6,549 nucleotides of DNA from Methylobacteriaceae bacterium (GCA_019247255.1 JAFAPJ010000257.1:1-6549), one strand, 5' to 3'. Numbered from the stretch's first letter, positions 1-6,043 are shown. A program made the numbers and translations. The notes: generated from the sequence alone by a model not told the origin.

Positions 1-84
1 GCGAACGGGCTTCTGTCCATCGAGATTGCCCGGCCCAATCCGACGCGGACCGCCCGACGGATCGAAATCGGGTCGCGCGAGTAA
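1..84 (+). CDS. Hsp20-family small heat shock protein, C-terminal end (partial)
   Basis: The first 27 codons of the window are open and end in TAA at 82-84. They read as the end of an alpha-crystallin (Hsp20/IbpA) domain: an N-G-L-L-S-I-E-I segment matching the last beta strand, then a basic linker and a short tail containing I-E-I. In this family the I-x-I/V motif of the C-terminal tail docks into a neighbouring subunit and drives oligomer assembly. Small heat shock proteins hold unfolding cytoplasmic proteins in a refoldable state without using ATP. The next gene in the same direction is a DUF1150 protein, a pairing seen often in Alphaproteobacteria, which supports the call. Only the tail is visible, so the exact subfamily cannot be named, and no promoter or heat-shock element can be judged here. 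Confidence 0.82.
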   Translation, partial: ANGLLSIEIARPNPTRTARRIEIGSRE

Positions 85-120
85 CTCCTAGCCGCTCGAA
101 AGGAGGGCTTCACGTCTGAC

Positions 121-378
121 ATGAACGGCCGGCCCAGCGCCGGCACCCTGGATCCTGGCGCTCTCGCCGCCCTCGGCGAAGGCGAGATCGCCTACGTGAA
201 GCCGATGAGCTCGGACGAGGTGCGCCGCCTCTTCCCGCAGGCGCCCGAGCTCGCGCCCGGCCTTGCGCTCTTCGCGCTCCTGTCCGCGAGCGGAACGCCG
301 ATCCTGCTCACGGATTCGCGCGATGCCGCGCTGGCGAACGCCTGGGCGCACGACCTGCACACCGTCAGCCTGAACTGA
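121..378 (+). CDS. DUF1150 family small protein
   Basis: This 85-residue protein has the full pattern of the DUF1150 family as I know it: G-E-I-A-Y-V-K-P-M near residues 21-29, then a V-R-R-L-F-P-Q segment, then a hydrophobic strand ending in G-T-P-I-L-L-T-D-S-R-D-A-A-L-A-N-A-W and a short tail. Length is normal for the family, and there is no signal peptide or membrane helix, so it should be cytoplasmic. Its biochemical function is unknown. It lies 36 bp after the Hsp20 stop on the same strand and is probably co-transcribed with it, which suggests but does not show a link to the stress response. The ATG at 121 is preceded by AGGAGG at 101-106, a strong but rather distant (14-base gap) ribosome site; no better in-frame start exists nearby. 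Its last 14 bases overlap the end of the opposing hydrolase gene. Confidence 0.88.
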   Translation: MNGRPSAGTLDPGALAALGEGEIAYVKPMSSDEVRRLFPQAPELAPGLALFALLSASGTPILLTDSRDAALANAWAHDLHTVSLN

Positions 379-1138
379 CCGCCATCCGCTCGACCGCACG
401 AACTAGGCGGTCGAGATCCTCGGGGCGGGACAGGCGGTGGTCGCCGTCCTTCACGAGGGTGAGCTGCACGCCCTCGCCGGGCAGATGCTCGACGAGCCGC
501 AGCGCGTGCTCCCATGGCACGTCGGGGTCGCACATGCCCTGCAGAACGTGGATCGGGCAGCCGACCTCGATCGCGCTCTCGAGCAGGAGGTGTCGGCGGC
601 CGTCCTCGATGAGGGCGCGGGTGATCGGATAAGGGTCTTCCGAATAGAGCGACGGGCGCAGGTAGACGCCGCGCTCGATGATCTCGGCTCGGACAGCCTC
701 CGGGAAGCAATCCCACATGAGCCGTTCGGTGAAGTCGACGGCCGGCGCGACTAGCACGAGGCCGGCCGGCGCGCGGTCCGGAGCCTCACGCCGCAGGTGT
801 CGTGCGAGGAGGAGCGCGAGCCAGCCGCCGAGGGAAGAACCGACGAGAATGGGCCGCGTCGCCTGTCGGTCGGCGAGGGCCGCGGCCGCATCCTCGAGCC
901 AGCGGCTGATCGTGCCGTCCTCGAAGCGCCCGCCGGATTCGCCGTGGCCCGAATAGTCGAAGCGCAGGAAAGCGCGGCCCGTCCGGCTCGCCCAGCTGTC
1001 GAGCGCCTCGGCCTTCGTGGCCCGCATGTCCGAGCGTAGACCTCCGAGCCAGACCACGATCGGCGCCGCCCCCGGCCGCGACAAGGCCGCGATCGTGCGC
1101 GCATCCTCGCCCTCGCCGACCCGAATCGCGTGCTGCAT
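365..1138 (-). CDS. Alpha/beta hydrolase, ABHD10-like serine esterase/thioesterase
   Basis: This 257-residue soluble protein is a compact alpha/beta hydrolase. The nucleophile elbow G-S-S-L-G-G places the catalytic Ser at residue 102. D204 in G-M-C-D-P-D-V-P and H234 in D-G-D-H-R complete the expected triad. An earlier R-F-D-Y-S-G-H-G-E-S-G stretch (59-69) is the usual loop between strand and helix, and the oxyanion hole is likely at the L-G-G-L motif (31-34). The overall pattern, including the S-S-L-G-G-W and V-P-W contexts, resembles animal ABHD10, a mitochondrial depalmitoylase and acyl-glucuronide esterase; that likeness is from memory. The natural substrate here is unknown. The ATG at 1138 follows a weak GAGGG/GCGGG ribosome site. 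The same frame stays open for 1.2 kb farther upstream, antisense to the glycosyltransferase, but that stretch has no family features. The gene converges on DUF1150 and diverges from the glycosyltransferase. Confidence 0.87.
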   Translation of the reverse strand: MQHAIRVGEGEDARTIAALSRPGAAPIVVWLGGLRSDMRATKAEALDSWASRTGRAFLRFDYSGHGESGGRFEDGTISRWLEDAAAALADRQATRPILVGSSLGGWLALLLARHLRREAPDRAPAGLVLVAPAVDFTERLMWDCFPEAVRAEIIERGVYLRPSLYSEDPYPITRALIEDGRRHLLLESAIEVGCPIHVLQGMCDPDVPWEHALRLVEHLPGEGVQLTLVKDGDHRLSRPEDLDRLVRAVERMAVSSG

Positions 1139-1195
1139 GCTTAACCCGCCCTCAACTCCGCGCCCCCACTCTGACGGGCACGCCCTCCTATACGC

Positions 1196-2422
1196 GTGAG
1201 CCGCGCTCTGCGACCGAAGCCTGTCTTTCCGCGCGCCTCCGCGCATCCGCTCGCCGGCCGCACGATCCTGCAGATCATCCCGGAGCTCGACGCCGGAGGC
1301 GCCGAGCGGACCGCGATCGACGTGGCGCGCGGGCTCGCGAGCGTCGGGGCGCGGGCGATCGTGGCCAGCACCGGCGGCCGACTCGTCGGCGAGCTGCAGG
1401 CGCAGGGCGGCATCTGGGCGCCCTTCCCGGCCGCGACGAAGAACCCGCTCGCGATGCTCAGGAACGTGCGCCGCCTCGCCCGCCTCGCCCATGACGAGCG
1501 CGCGGCGCTGATCCATGCCCGCTCGCGCGCCCCCGCCTGGGTCGCCCTCGGAGCCGCGCGCGCGCTCGGGCTCCCATTCGTCACCACCTATCACGGGAGC
1601 TATAGCGGCCGCTCGGCCCCGAAGCGGCTCTACAATTCCGTCATGGCGCGCGGCGACGCCGTGATCGCCAATTCGAGCTTCACGGCGCGCGCTATCGGAT
1701 CCCTGTACCCTTGGGCAGGCGAGCGCGTCCGGGTGATCCACCGCGGCACCGACCTCGTCGCCTACGCGCCGGCCGCGGTCCCACCTCAGCGGGTCGACGG
1801 GCTTCGGCGCAGTTGGGGCGTCGCCCCGCACGAGCGGGTCGTGCTCCTGGCCGCCCGGATCACGGCCTGGAAGGGGCATCGCGTGCTCATCGAGGCCGCT
1901 GCGCAACTTCGGGATCGCGGCCTCACAGACGTCGCCTTCATCCTCGCGGGCGATCCGCAGGGCCGGGACGGCTTCGCGAAGGAGCTCGACCGACGGATCG
2001 CGGATGCGCGGCTGCAAGGCGTGGTGCGCAGGGTCGGCCATTGCACGGACATGCCGGCGGCCTTCCTGGCGGCCTCCGTCGTGACCGTGCCGTCGGTCGA
2101 GGCGGAGGCGTTCGGCCGCTCGGCCGTCGAGGCGCAGGCGATGGGCATTCCGGTCGTCGTGTCCGATCTCGGCGCCGTGCCCGAGACGGTGCTGGCGCCG
2201 CCCGACCACCCGGTCGCCGCCCGGACCGGATGGCGCGTCCCGGCGGGCGATGCTGGGGCGCTCGCCGACGCGATCGAGGCCGCCCTGAGCCTCGGGGCGA
2301 GCGCCCGCGAGGCGCTTGCCGCCCGCGCCCGCGCGCATGTGGAGCGCTCATTCTCGCTCGAGACGATGGTCTCGGCGACTCTCGACACCTATATCGCGCT
2401 CCTCACGACCGGTCGGCGCTGA
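1196..2422 (+). CDS. GT4-type (GT-B fold) glycosyltransferase
   Basis: This 408-residue protein has the two Rossmann-like domains of a GT-B retaining glycosyltransferase of family GT4. The N-terminal acceptor domain opens with I-L-Q-I-I-P-E-L-D-A-G-G-A-E-R (24-38), whose G-G-A-E loop is typical. T-T-Y-H-G (130-134) and the V-I-A-N-S motif (156-160) follow. The C-terminal nucleotide-sugar domain shows R221 and K226 in A-A-R-I-T-A-W-K-G, then V-P-S-x-E-A-E-A-F-G (298-307) and the E-x7-E pair at E304/E312 that binds donor phosphate and sugar. It probably adds a sugar to an envelope glycan or lipid at the inner membrane face; donor and acceptor cannot be read from sequence. GTG at 1196 is the only start that keeps the first strand, since a stop lies in frame at 1172-1174. 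No clear ribosome site precedes it. The DUF6460 gene follows after 10 bp, and no polysaccharide cluster surrounds it. Confidence 0.9.
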   Translation: MSRALRPKPVFPRASAHPLAGRTILQIIPELDAGGAERTAIDVARGLASVGARAIVASTGGRLVGELQAQGGIWAPFPAATKNPLAMLRNVRRLARLAHDERAALIHARSRAPAWVALGAARALGLPFVTTYHGSYSGRSAPKRLYNSVMARGDAVIANSSFTARAIGSLYPWAGERVRVIHRGTDLVAYAPAAVPPQRVDGLRRSWGVAPHERVVLLAARITAWKGHRVLIEAAAQLRDRGLTDVAFILAGDPQGRDGFAKELDRRIADARLQGVVRRVGHCTDMPAAFLAASVVTVPSVEAEAFGRSAVEAQAMGIPVVVSDLGAVPETVLAPPDHPVAARTGWRVPAGDAGALADAIEAALSLGASAREALAARARAHVERSFSLETMVSATLDTYIALLTTGRR

Positions 2423-2432
2423 CGGAGACACG

Positions 2433-2693
2433 ATGGCCCGCCTCGAACGTTTTTTCGGCGGCCCGCCCGTCCTCGCGATCCTCAAGATCGCCTTCCTGTC
2501 GCTGATCGTCGGGGCGATCATGGCGGGGCTCGGCCTGTCGCCGCGCGCGCTCCTCCAGTTCGGCATGGAGGGCTTCCGCGCGCTGGTCGACGGCGGCCTC
2601 GACGCCGTACGTCATGTCGGTGGCTATCTCATCACGGGCGCCGTGATCGTCGTGCCGCTCTGGGTCCTGTCCCGGATCCTGTCGCGCTCCTGA
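2433..2693 (+). CDS. DUF6460-like small inner-membrane protein
   Basis: This 86-residue protein has two predicted membrane helices (about residues 13-33 and 62-79) joined by an amphipathic stretch with a G-M-E-G-F-R-A-L pattern. The N-terminal motif R-F-F-G-G-P-P and the end G-A-V-I-V-V-P-L-W-V-L-S-R match my memory of the DUF6460 family of Hyphomicrobiales, where the usual length is 80-90 residues. Function is unknown. The ATG at 2433 has GGAG at 2424-2427 with a 5-base gap, which favours this start over the longer frame beginning at 2316 inside the glycosyltransferase gene. It starts 10 bp after the glycosyltransferase stop and is likely translated from the same message. A role at the membrane alongside that enzyme is possible, but nothing in the sequence proves it. 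Confidence 0.78.
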   Translation: MARLERFFGGPPVLAILKIAFLSLIVGAIMAGLGLSPRALLQFGMEGFRALVDGGLDAVRHVGGYLITGAVIVVPLWVLSRILSRS

Positions 2694-2697
2694 CCGG

Positions 2698-3045
2698 CTA
2701 TCGGGCAAGCTCCGGCGGCAGGACGTGCTGCCCGTCGGCCGCAACCGGGCATTCGGCAACGCTCCGGGCGAGAGGCACGGGCAGCGGCCCGTAGAGGTGC
2801 GGAAAGAGCTGCCCTCCGCGCGACGGCTCCCAGCGGAGCTCGTCTCCGAACGCCTCCGCCTCGACCGTGACGAGGAGGAGGTCGGGCTCGCCTGTGAAAT
2901 GCCGAGCGAGCGTGCCCGCGACCTGGCCGGCCGTCGAGAGGTGGATGAAGCCGTCGCGCAGATCGTCGGCCGAGCCGAGATAAACGCCCCTCGCCTCGGC
3001 CTCGCGCCACTCGCGGCGCCGGACGATCTTGTAGATGCTGGTCAT
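2698..3045 (-). CDS. DUF952 domain protein
   Basis: This 115-residue cytoplasmic protein spans a complete DUF952 domain: the opening I-Y-K-I-V (4-8), the family signature D-G-F-I-H-L-S-T (31-38) followed by Q-V, a central strand D-L-L-L-V-T-V-E (55-62), and L-R-W-E-P-S-R-G-G-Q-L-F-P-H-L-Y-G-P-L (70-88). The conserved His and Ser of the signature resemble the fold of ADP-ribosyl-processing and glutathione-transferase-associated small proteins, but no activity is established that I know of. The frame could start at 3075, yet the ATG at 3045 has a near-ideal AAGGAG ribosome site (complement of 3051-3056) and begins exactly at the family's first strand, so I chose it. Its stop lies 4 bp from that of the converging DUF6460 gene, leaving no room for a separate terminator. 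It diverges from the S24 regulator. Confidence 0.85.
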   Translation of the reverse strand: MTSIYKIVRRREWREAEARGVYLGSADDLRDGFIHLSTAGQVAGTLARHFTGEPDLLLVTVEAEAFGDELRWEPSRGGQLFPHLYGPLPVPLARSVAECPVAADGQHVLPPELAR

Positions 3046-3090
3046 GGAGGCTCCTTCCCGGCACAAGTCCGGCAAGCGCGGCCGATTCGG

Positions 3091-3120
3091 TTCTTGCGAG
3101 AGCGGCGGCGACGCTATATT
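3091..3120 (+). promoter_or_regulatory. Candidate sigma-70-type promoter of the S24 regulator gene
   Basis: TATATT at 3115-3120 is an obvious AT-rich island in a GC-rich divergent region and fits a -10 box. Upstream, TTCTTG (3091-3096, 18-bp spacer) or TTGCGA (3094-3099, 15-bp spacer) could serve as a -35 element. Transcription would begin near 3127 and give a leader of about 34 bases before the ATG at 3161. This is inference from sequence likeness only. Confidence 0.4.
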
Positions 3121-3131
3121 CCTACGTTAGG
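3121..3131. promoter_or_regulatory. Small inverted repeat, possible operator of the S24 regulator
   Basis: The 11-mer CCTA-CGT-TAGG is an inverted repeat with 4-bp arms and a 3-base centre, placed directly after the candidate -10 box and across the predicted transcription start. LexA/CI-type dimers commonly bind such sites and repress their own gene. The arms are short enough to arise by chance, and a second copy is not evident in this window. Confidence 0.25.
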
Positions 3132-3160
3132 CGGTCGGTCTTAGGTCCGAGAGGCACGCG

Positions 3161-3796
3161 ATGCTGTCCCACACCCAGATCTGGACCGCCATCGATCGCC
3201 TGGCGCAGCGCTATGGTTTGTCCACCTCGGGGCTTGCCCGCAAGGCCGGGCTCGACGCGACGAGCTTCAATCCCTCGAAGCGCAAGGGCCCCGACGGCCG
3301 CGACCGGTGGCCCTCGACCGAATCGGTCGCGAAGGTCCTGGCCGCGACCGGAGCCAGCCTCGACGAGTTCATGCGGCTCGTCGATCCGTCGATGTCGTCG
3401 TCGCAGCGTGTGACCGTGCCGCTCATCGGGCTTGCGCAGGCGGGCGCCGGCCGCCTCTTCGACGAGGCCGGGATGCCCTCCGGGGATCCGGGCTGGGAGG
3501 AGGTCGAATTTCCCGATCTCGCCCACGACAAGGTCTTCGCGATCGAAGTGCAGGGCGATTCGATGCGCCCGCTTTATCGGGACGGCGACATCCTGATCGT
3601 CTCGCCCGCCGCGAACGTCCGCAAAGGGGACCGGGTGGTCGTTCGCACGCAGGGCGGGGAGGTGCTGGCCAAGGAGCTAAAGCGCAAGACGGCCCGGAGC
3701 ATCGAGCTCGCCTCGCTCAATCCGGACCACGCCGACCGAATGATCCTCATGTCCGACGTCGCCTGGCTCGGCCGGGTGATGTGGGCGCGGCAGTAG
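3161..3796 (+). CDS. LexA/CI-like transcriptional regulator with S24 peptidase domain
   Basis: This 211-residue protein has an N-terminal helix-turn-helix region (about residues 5-73), with the turn likely around L25-A-R-K-A-G-L-D-A-T-S-F-N, where R40-41/K42 add basic charge. A linker leads to a C-terminal S24 (LexA/CI/UmuD) domain beginning P-L-I-G-L-A-Q-A-G-A-G (87-97). The nucleophile is S134 in V-Q-G-D-S-M-R-P-L-Y-R-D-G-D, and the general base is K171 in V-L-A-K-E-L-K. Both catalytic residues are present, and A94-G95 or A96-G97 could be the self-cleavage bond. It may therefore act as a repressor inactivated by RecA-promoted cleavage, but many chromosomal relatives are not known to cleave. 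The D-x-x-x-F-N-P-S-K-R segment is typical of a chromosomal alphaproteobacterial subgroup rather than of phage repressors; no phage genes lie nearby. GAGAGG at 3149-3154 sits 6 bases before the ATG. Confidence 0.88.
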   Translation: MLSHTQIWTAIDRLAQRYGLSTSGLARKAGLDATSFNPSKRKGPDGRDRWPSTESVAKVLAATGASLDEFMRLVDPSMSSSQRVTVPLIGLAQAGAGRLFDEAGMPSGDPGWEEVEFPDLAHDKVFAIEVQGDSMRPLYRDGDILIVSPAANVRKGDRVVVRTQGGEVLAKELKRKTARSIELASLNPDHADRMILMSDVAWLGRVMWARQ

Positions 3797-3801
3797 CGAG
3801 C

Positions 3802-3814
3802 GATCCGCCGGATC
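3802..3814. terminator. Short hairpin between converging genes, possible weak terminator
   Basis: GATCC-GCC-GGATC forms a perfect 5-bp stem with a 3-base loop in the 33-bp gap between the stops of the S24 regulator and the converging HisE-like gene. Position suits a two-way terminator, but the stem is short and no T tract follows on either strand. Confidence 0.25.
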
Positions 3815-3829
3815 ACGCCGGCTTCGCAA

Positions 3830-4141
3830 CTATTTCGGCAGCTTCTCGGCCATGCCGTAGGCCCGTTCGCGCCGGTCCATCTCGGCCCAGACATCTCCCG
3901 GCTTGACGCCCGTCTCCGCCCAGAGGACCGAGAGGTTGTAGACGAGGTCGGCGCTTTCCTGGATGACGCGCTGGCGGTCGCCCTGGACGGCTTCGAGCCC
4001 GACCTCGACCGCTTCCTCCACGACCTTCTTGGCCATCTTCGGCGCGCCCTCGCGAATCAGCTTCGCGGTCCGCGAGATTGCTGGATCGCGCGCGCGGGCC
4101 GCGATGATCGCGGCGTAGAGACGGTCGATGGCGTGGTCCAT
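3830..4141 (-). CDS. hisE: HisE-like phosphoribosyl-ATP diphosphatase (MazG-superfamily fold)
   Basis: This 103-residue all-helical protein belongs to the phosphoribosyl-ATP pyrophosphohydrolase family. It shows T-A-K-L (25-28), K38-K39, the acidic E42-E43-x-x-E46 motif and E62-x-x-D65, which together coordinate Mg2+ in this fold. HisE removes pyrophosphate from phosphoribosyl-ATP in the second step of histidine synthesis. Two things make that role uncertain. It is not near other his genes in this window, and the usual Y-H-L after the acidic motif reads Y-N-L (68-70). Hyphomicrobiales often carry such a second copy, as I recall, so it could be a paralogue that hydrolyses another nucleotide. 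ATG at 4141 has a GGAGG ribosome site (complement of 4151-4155) 9 bases upstream. It follows rppH by 26 bp and is probably in the same operon, so the symbol is given with reserve. Confidence 0.82.
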   Translation of the reverse strand: MDHAIDRLYAAIIAARARDPAISRTAKLIREGAPKMAKKVVEEAVEVGLEAVQGDRQRVIQESADLVYNLSVLWAETGVKPGDVWAEMDRRERAYGMAEKLPK

Positions 4142-4167
4142 ATCAGCGAGCCTCCGGCCGCCGGGCC

Positions 4168-4713
4168 CTACCGCGCGCTCGCCTCCGGGACGGCATACGG
4201 GCGAAAGGCCTCGGCGACCCGATCGTACACCTGCCGCTTGAACGGAATGACGAGCGCGGGCAAGTCGGCGAGCGGGGCCCAGCGCCAGGCGTCAAATTCA
4301 GGACGGTGGCGGCCGCCGGCCGGCGCCCGGATGTCGATCTCGTCCTCCTGTCCCGTGAAGCGCAGCGCGAACCAGCGCTGCATCTGGCCCCGATAGCGTC
4401 CGCGCCAGGCGCTCCCGATGATCTCGAGCGGCAGGTCGTAGCGCAGCCAGTCCGGCGCCTCGCCGAGGCGCGTGACGGATTGAACGTTGGTTTCCTCGTG
4501 GAGCTCGCGCAGAGCCGCCTTGTAGGGGTCCTCGCCCGGATCGATCCCGCCCTGCGGCATCTGCCAGGAATGCTGCCCGTCCACGTGCTCCGGTCCGGAC
4601 GCGCGGGTACGGCTGCCCACGAAGACGAGGCCCTCGCGGTTGAACAGCGCGATGCCGACGCAAGGACGATACGGGAGGTCGTCGACTGAAATCGATCCGG
4701 AGGGCGCGCTCAC
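4168..4713 (-). CDS. rppH: RNA pyrophosphohydrolase (Nudix hydrolase RppH)
   Basis: This 181-residue cytoplasmic Nudix enzyme removes pyrophosphate from the 5' triphosphate end of RNA, leaving a monophosphate that lets RNase E-type decay begin. The sequence opens with [11 protein letters not shown] (15-25) and has the [14 protein letters not shown] lead-in to the Nudix box (G55-x5-E61-x7-R69-E70-L71-x-E73-E74). The usual Gly near the end of the box is N76. Later motifs W-x-R-Y-x-G-Q-M-Q-R-W-F (near 118-130) and E-F-x-x-W-R-W (near 154-160) are typical of the RppH/YgdP group and separate it from other Nudix families. The start is GTG, whose GTGA overlaps the deacetylase stop; no other start is better placed, and this overlap implies translational coupling. 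The longer upstream frame is antisense-free but runs inside the deacetylase gene in another frame and lacks family sequence. Confidence 0.93.
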   Translation of the reverse strand: MSAPSGSISVDDLPYRPCVGIALFNREGLVFVGSRTRASGPEHVDGQHSWQMPQGGIDPGEDPYKAALRELHEETNVQSVTRLGEAPDWLRYDLPLEIIGSAWRGRYRGQMQRWFALRFTGQEDEIDIRAPAGGRHRPEFDAWRWAPLADLPALVIPFKRQVYDRVAEAFRPYAVPEASAR

Positions 4714-5909
4714 CTGGCGCCCATCTCGGCGCTGCGGGGCTGAAAGGCTTGGCTCGCCGGCACGAGGAGGATCCCGCGCTTCTCCAGCCCCGCGGCCCAG
4801 CGGGCGATCCGCTCGACGCTGACGGGCAGCGCGCTCGCGACCCCGAGCGCGAAGCCGCCCGCGGCGGCGCTGGCCTCGAGCTTCTCGAGCGCCTTGTCGA
4901 TGAGGTCTGCGCGCGGCACGGCGTCGAGCACGAGGTCGGCCCGGGCGGCCCGCGTCGTGCCGGCCGCGTTCGTGACAACCGAGCGCGCCGAGGAGCCGTC
5001 GTCCAGGAATCCGATCCCGCGGCCGCCGACCTCCTTCAGGATCGGGGCGAGCGCCTTCTCGTCCGCCGTGACCTTGCCGCCCATGTAGTTCATGACCGCG
5101 ACGTAGCCGGCGAAGCGGCTCATCGCCCATTGCAGGTGCTCGATGTTCTCGGCCGGGCGGGCGGCGGCGCGCAGCGTATGGGGCCCAGGATCGCTGTCCG
5201 GATAGTCGAACGGCTCCATCGGGACCTGCAGCATCAGCTCGTGGCCGTCCTCGCGCGCCCGGGCCGCGAGCTTTTCAAGCTCGGCCCCGTAGGGCGCGAC
5301 GGCGAGCGTCACGGGCGCAGGCAGCTTGGAGATCGCCTCCTGGCTCGCGGTCGGGCTGATTCCGAGACCGCCGACCACGATCGCCACGCGGCCGATCGGG
5401 CGGGTACCGTTCGCGAAGCCGACGGGCGGCCGCGCATAGACCTCGAGCGGCCGGGCTCCGTCCGGGGCGACGCGTGGGAGGATGCCGAAGCGCGACAGCT
5501 CGGCGAGCCGCGGATCGGGCGCCGGCCTAAGGCTCGCGCTCGGTGCGTCCGGCACGCGCACGATGACCGAGCCCGGAGCGCTCGTCCCCGCGGGCCGGAG
5601 AACGGAGACGCCGGACGCCGTCTCGACCAGCGCGGCGTCGCGTCGGCCGTTGTCGCCGGCCGCGGACGCTGCGGAGGCGGACGGGTCGGGGGCGGCCGGG
5701 GGCGGCTCCGTCTTCACGCCGATCGGCGCCGCGACGCGCGGCACGCCCCCGTGCGGGTCGCCGAACACGGCCGCATAGCCGATGGCGAGGAGGAGAACGC
5801 CGCCGGAGGCAGCCGCAACGAACCGGGCAGCCGCGCCCAGGCCGATCCGGCGCGGCTTCGGCTCCGGGCGGTCCATCCCGAGCGGCTTCGTCAGCTCGTC
5901 CGAGGTCAC
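4710..5909 (-). CDS. Divergent polysaccharide deacetylase family protein (DUF610/YibQ-like), membrane-anchored
   Basis: This 399-residue protein has a short cytoplasmic start ([10 protein letters not shown], 2-11), one membrane helix (about 28-49), an Ala/Pro-rich linker (about 52-135) and a periplasmic domain (about 172-395) of the divergent polysaccharide deacetylase family. Visible motifs are V-A-I-V-V-G-G-L-G (175-183), [12 protein letters not shown] (196-207), [16 protein letters not shown] (218-233), the P-G-P-H-T-L turn (241-246), M-N-Y-M-G-G (273-278) and L-D-D-G-S-S-A-R-S (302-310). The usual paired Asp of I-D-D-L-G is G180-G181, and the His of N-H-M-G is Y275, so catalytic metal binding is doubtful. 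Substrate is unknown; an envelope glycan is likely. GTG at 5909 matches the N-terminal pattern of relatives; TTG at 5915 or GTG at 6041 are other options. It lies between ctpA and rppH, a common neighbourhood in this order. Confidence 0.87.
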   Translation of the reverse strand: MTSDELTKPLGMDRPEPKPRRIGLGAAARFVAAASGGVLLLAIGYAAVFGDPHGGVPRVAAPIGVKTEPPPAAPDPSASAASAAGDNGRRDAALVETASGVSVLRPAGTSAPGSVIVRVPDAPSASLRPAPDPRLAELSRFGILPRVAPDGARPLEVYARPPVGFANGTRPIGRVAIVVGGLGISPTASQEAISKLPAPVTLAVAPYGAELEKLAARAREDGHELMLQVPMEPFDYPDSDPGPHTLRAAARPAENIEHLQWAMSRFAGYVAVMNYMGGKVTADEKALAPILKEVGGRGIGFLDDGSSARSVVTNAAGTTRAARADLVLDAVPRADLIDKALEKLEASAAAGGFALGVASALPVSVERIARWAAGLEKRGILLVPASQAFQPRSAEMGAR

Positions 5910-6043
5910 GTCCAAGGCCGGTTCGCCCTCCCGCCGCCGGAGCGCGCGCCCGAGCGGATCATGCGCCCCGAATCGGAGCGCCCGGATGATGGCAGGGCGC
6001 GGGCCTGCCGCAAGCCCTCGGCGGCCGGGCCCGCGCCTCACGC
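5910..6043. other. Leader/intergenic region upstream of the deacetylase gene
   Basis: This 134-bp stretch between the deacetylase start and the hairpin after ctpA must carry any promoter used by the deacetylase-rppH-hisE-like group if the hairpin terminates ctpA transcription. I see only a weak minus-strand -35/-10 candidate: TTGCGG (complement of 6008-6013), then a 17-base spacer and ATCATC. Two 6-bp arms, GGCAGG (5991-5996) and CCTGCC (6004-6009), form a small hairpin that would overlap it. A purine-rich GGGAGGG (complement of 5926-5932) is the nearest ribosome-site candidate and is 16 bases from the GTG start. Confidence 0.3.

Noticed and set aside
1189..1194. TATACG as a -10 box for the glycosyltransferase gene
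   Set aside because: Transcription would then begin around 1201, after the only plausible start codon, and no matching -35 box is spaced correctly.
1139..2338. Long minus-strand open frame continuing upstream of the hydrolase, antisense to the glycosyltransferase (657 codons in all)
   Set aside because: It lies opposite a clear glycosyltransferase, is rich in Arg/Gly/Asp with no recognisable domain, and such shadow frames are expected at this GC content. The hydrolase fold begins just after the ATG at 1138.
1711..2505. 264-codon plus-strand frame overlapping the glycosyltransferase
   Set aside because: It is an Arg/Gly-rich frame-shifted shadow of a gene with intact GT4 motifs over its whole length; no sign of a real second protein.
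3161..3796. S24 regulator as part of a prophage or phage remnant
   Set aside because: Neighbours on both sides are chromosomal housekeeping or conserved families, with no integrase, structural phage gene or attachment-like repeat in the window.
4714..5130. N-terminal extension of rppH into the deacetylase gene
   Set aside because: The extension is Arg/Gly-rich low-complexity sequence in a shifted frame of the deacetylase gene; the GTG with the GTGA overlap gives the usual RppH length.
5910..6041. Longer deacetylase start at GTG 6041
   Set aside because: The added residues are Arg/Gly/Pro-rich without family likeness and the start would abut the hairpin after ctpA; the pattern [10 protein letters not shown] starts naturally at GTG 5909.
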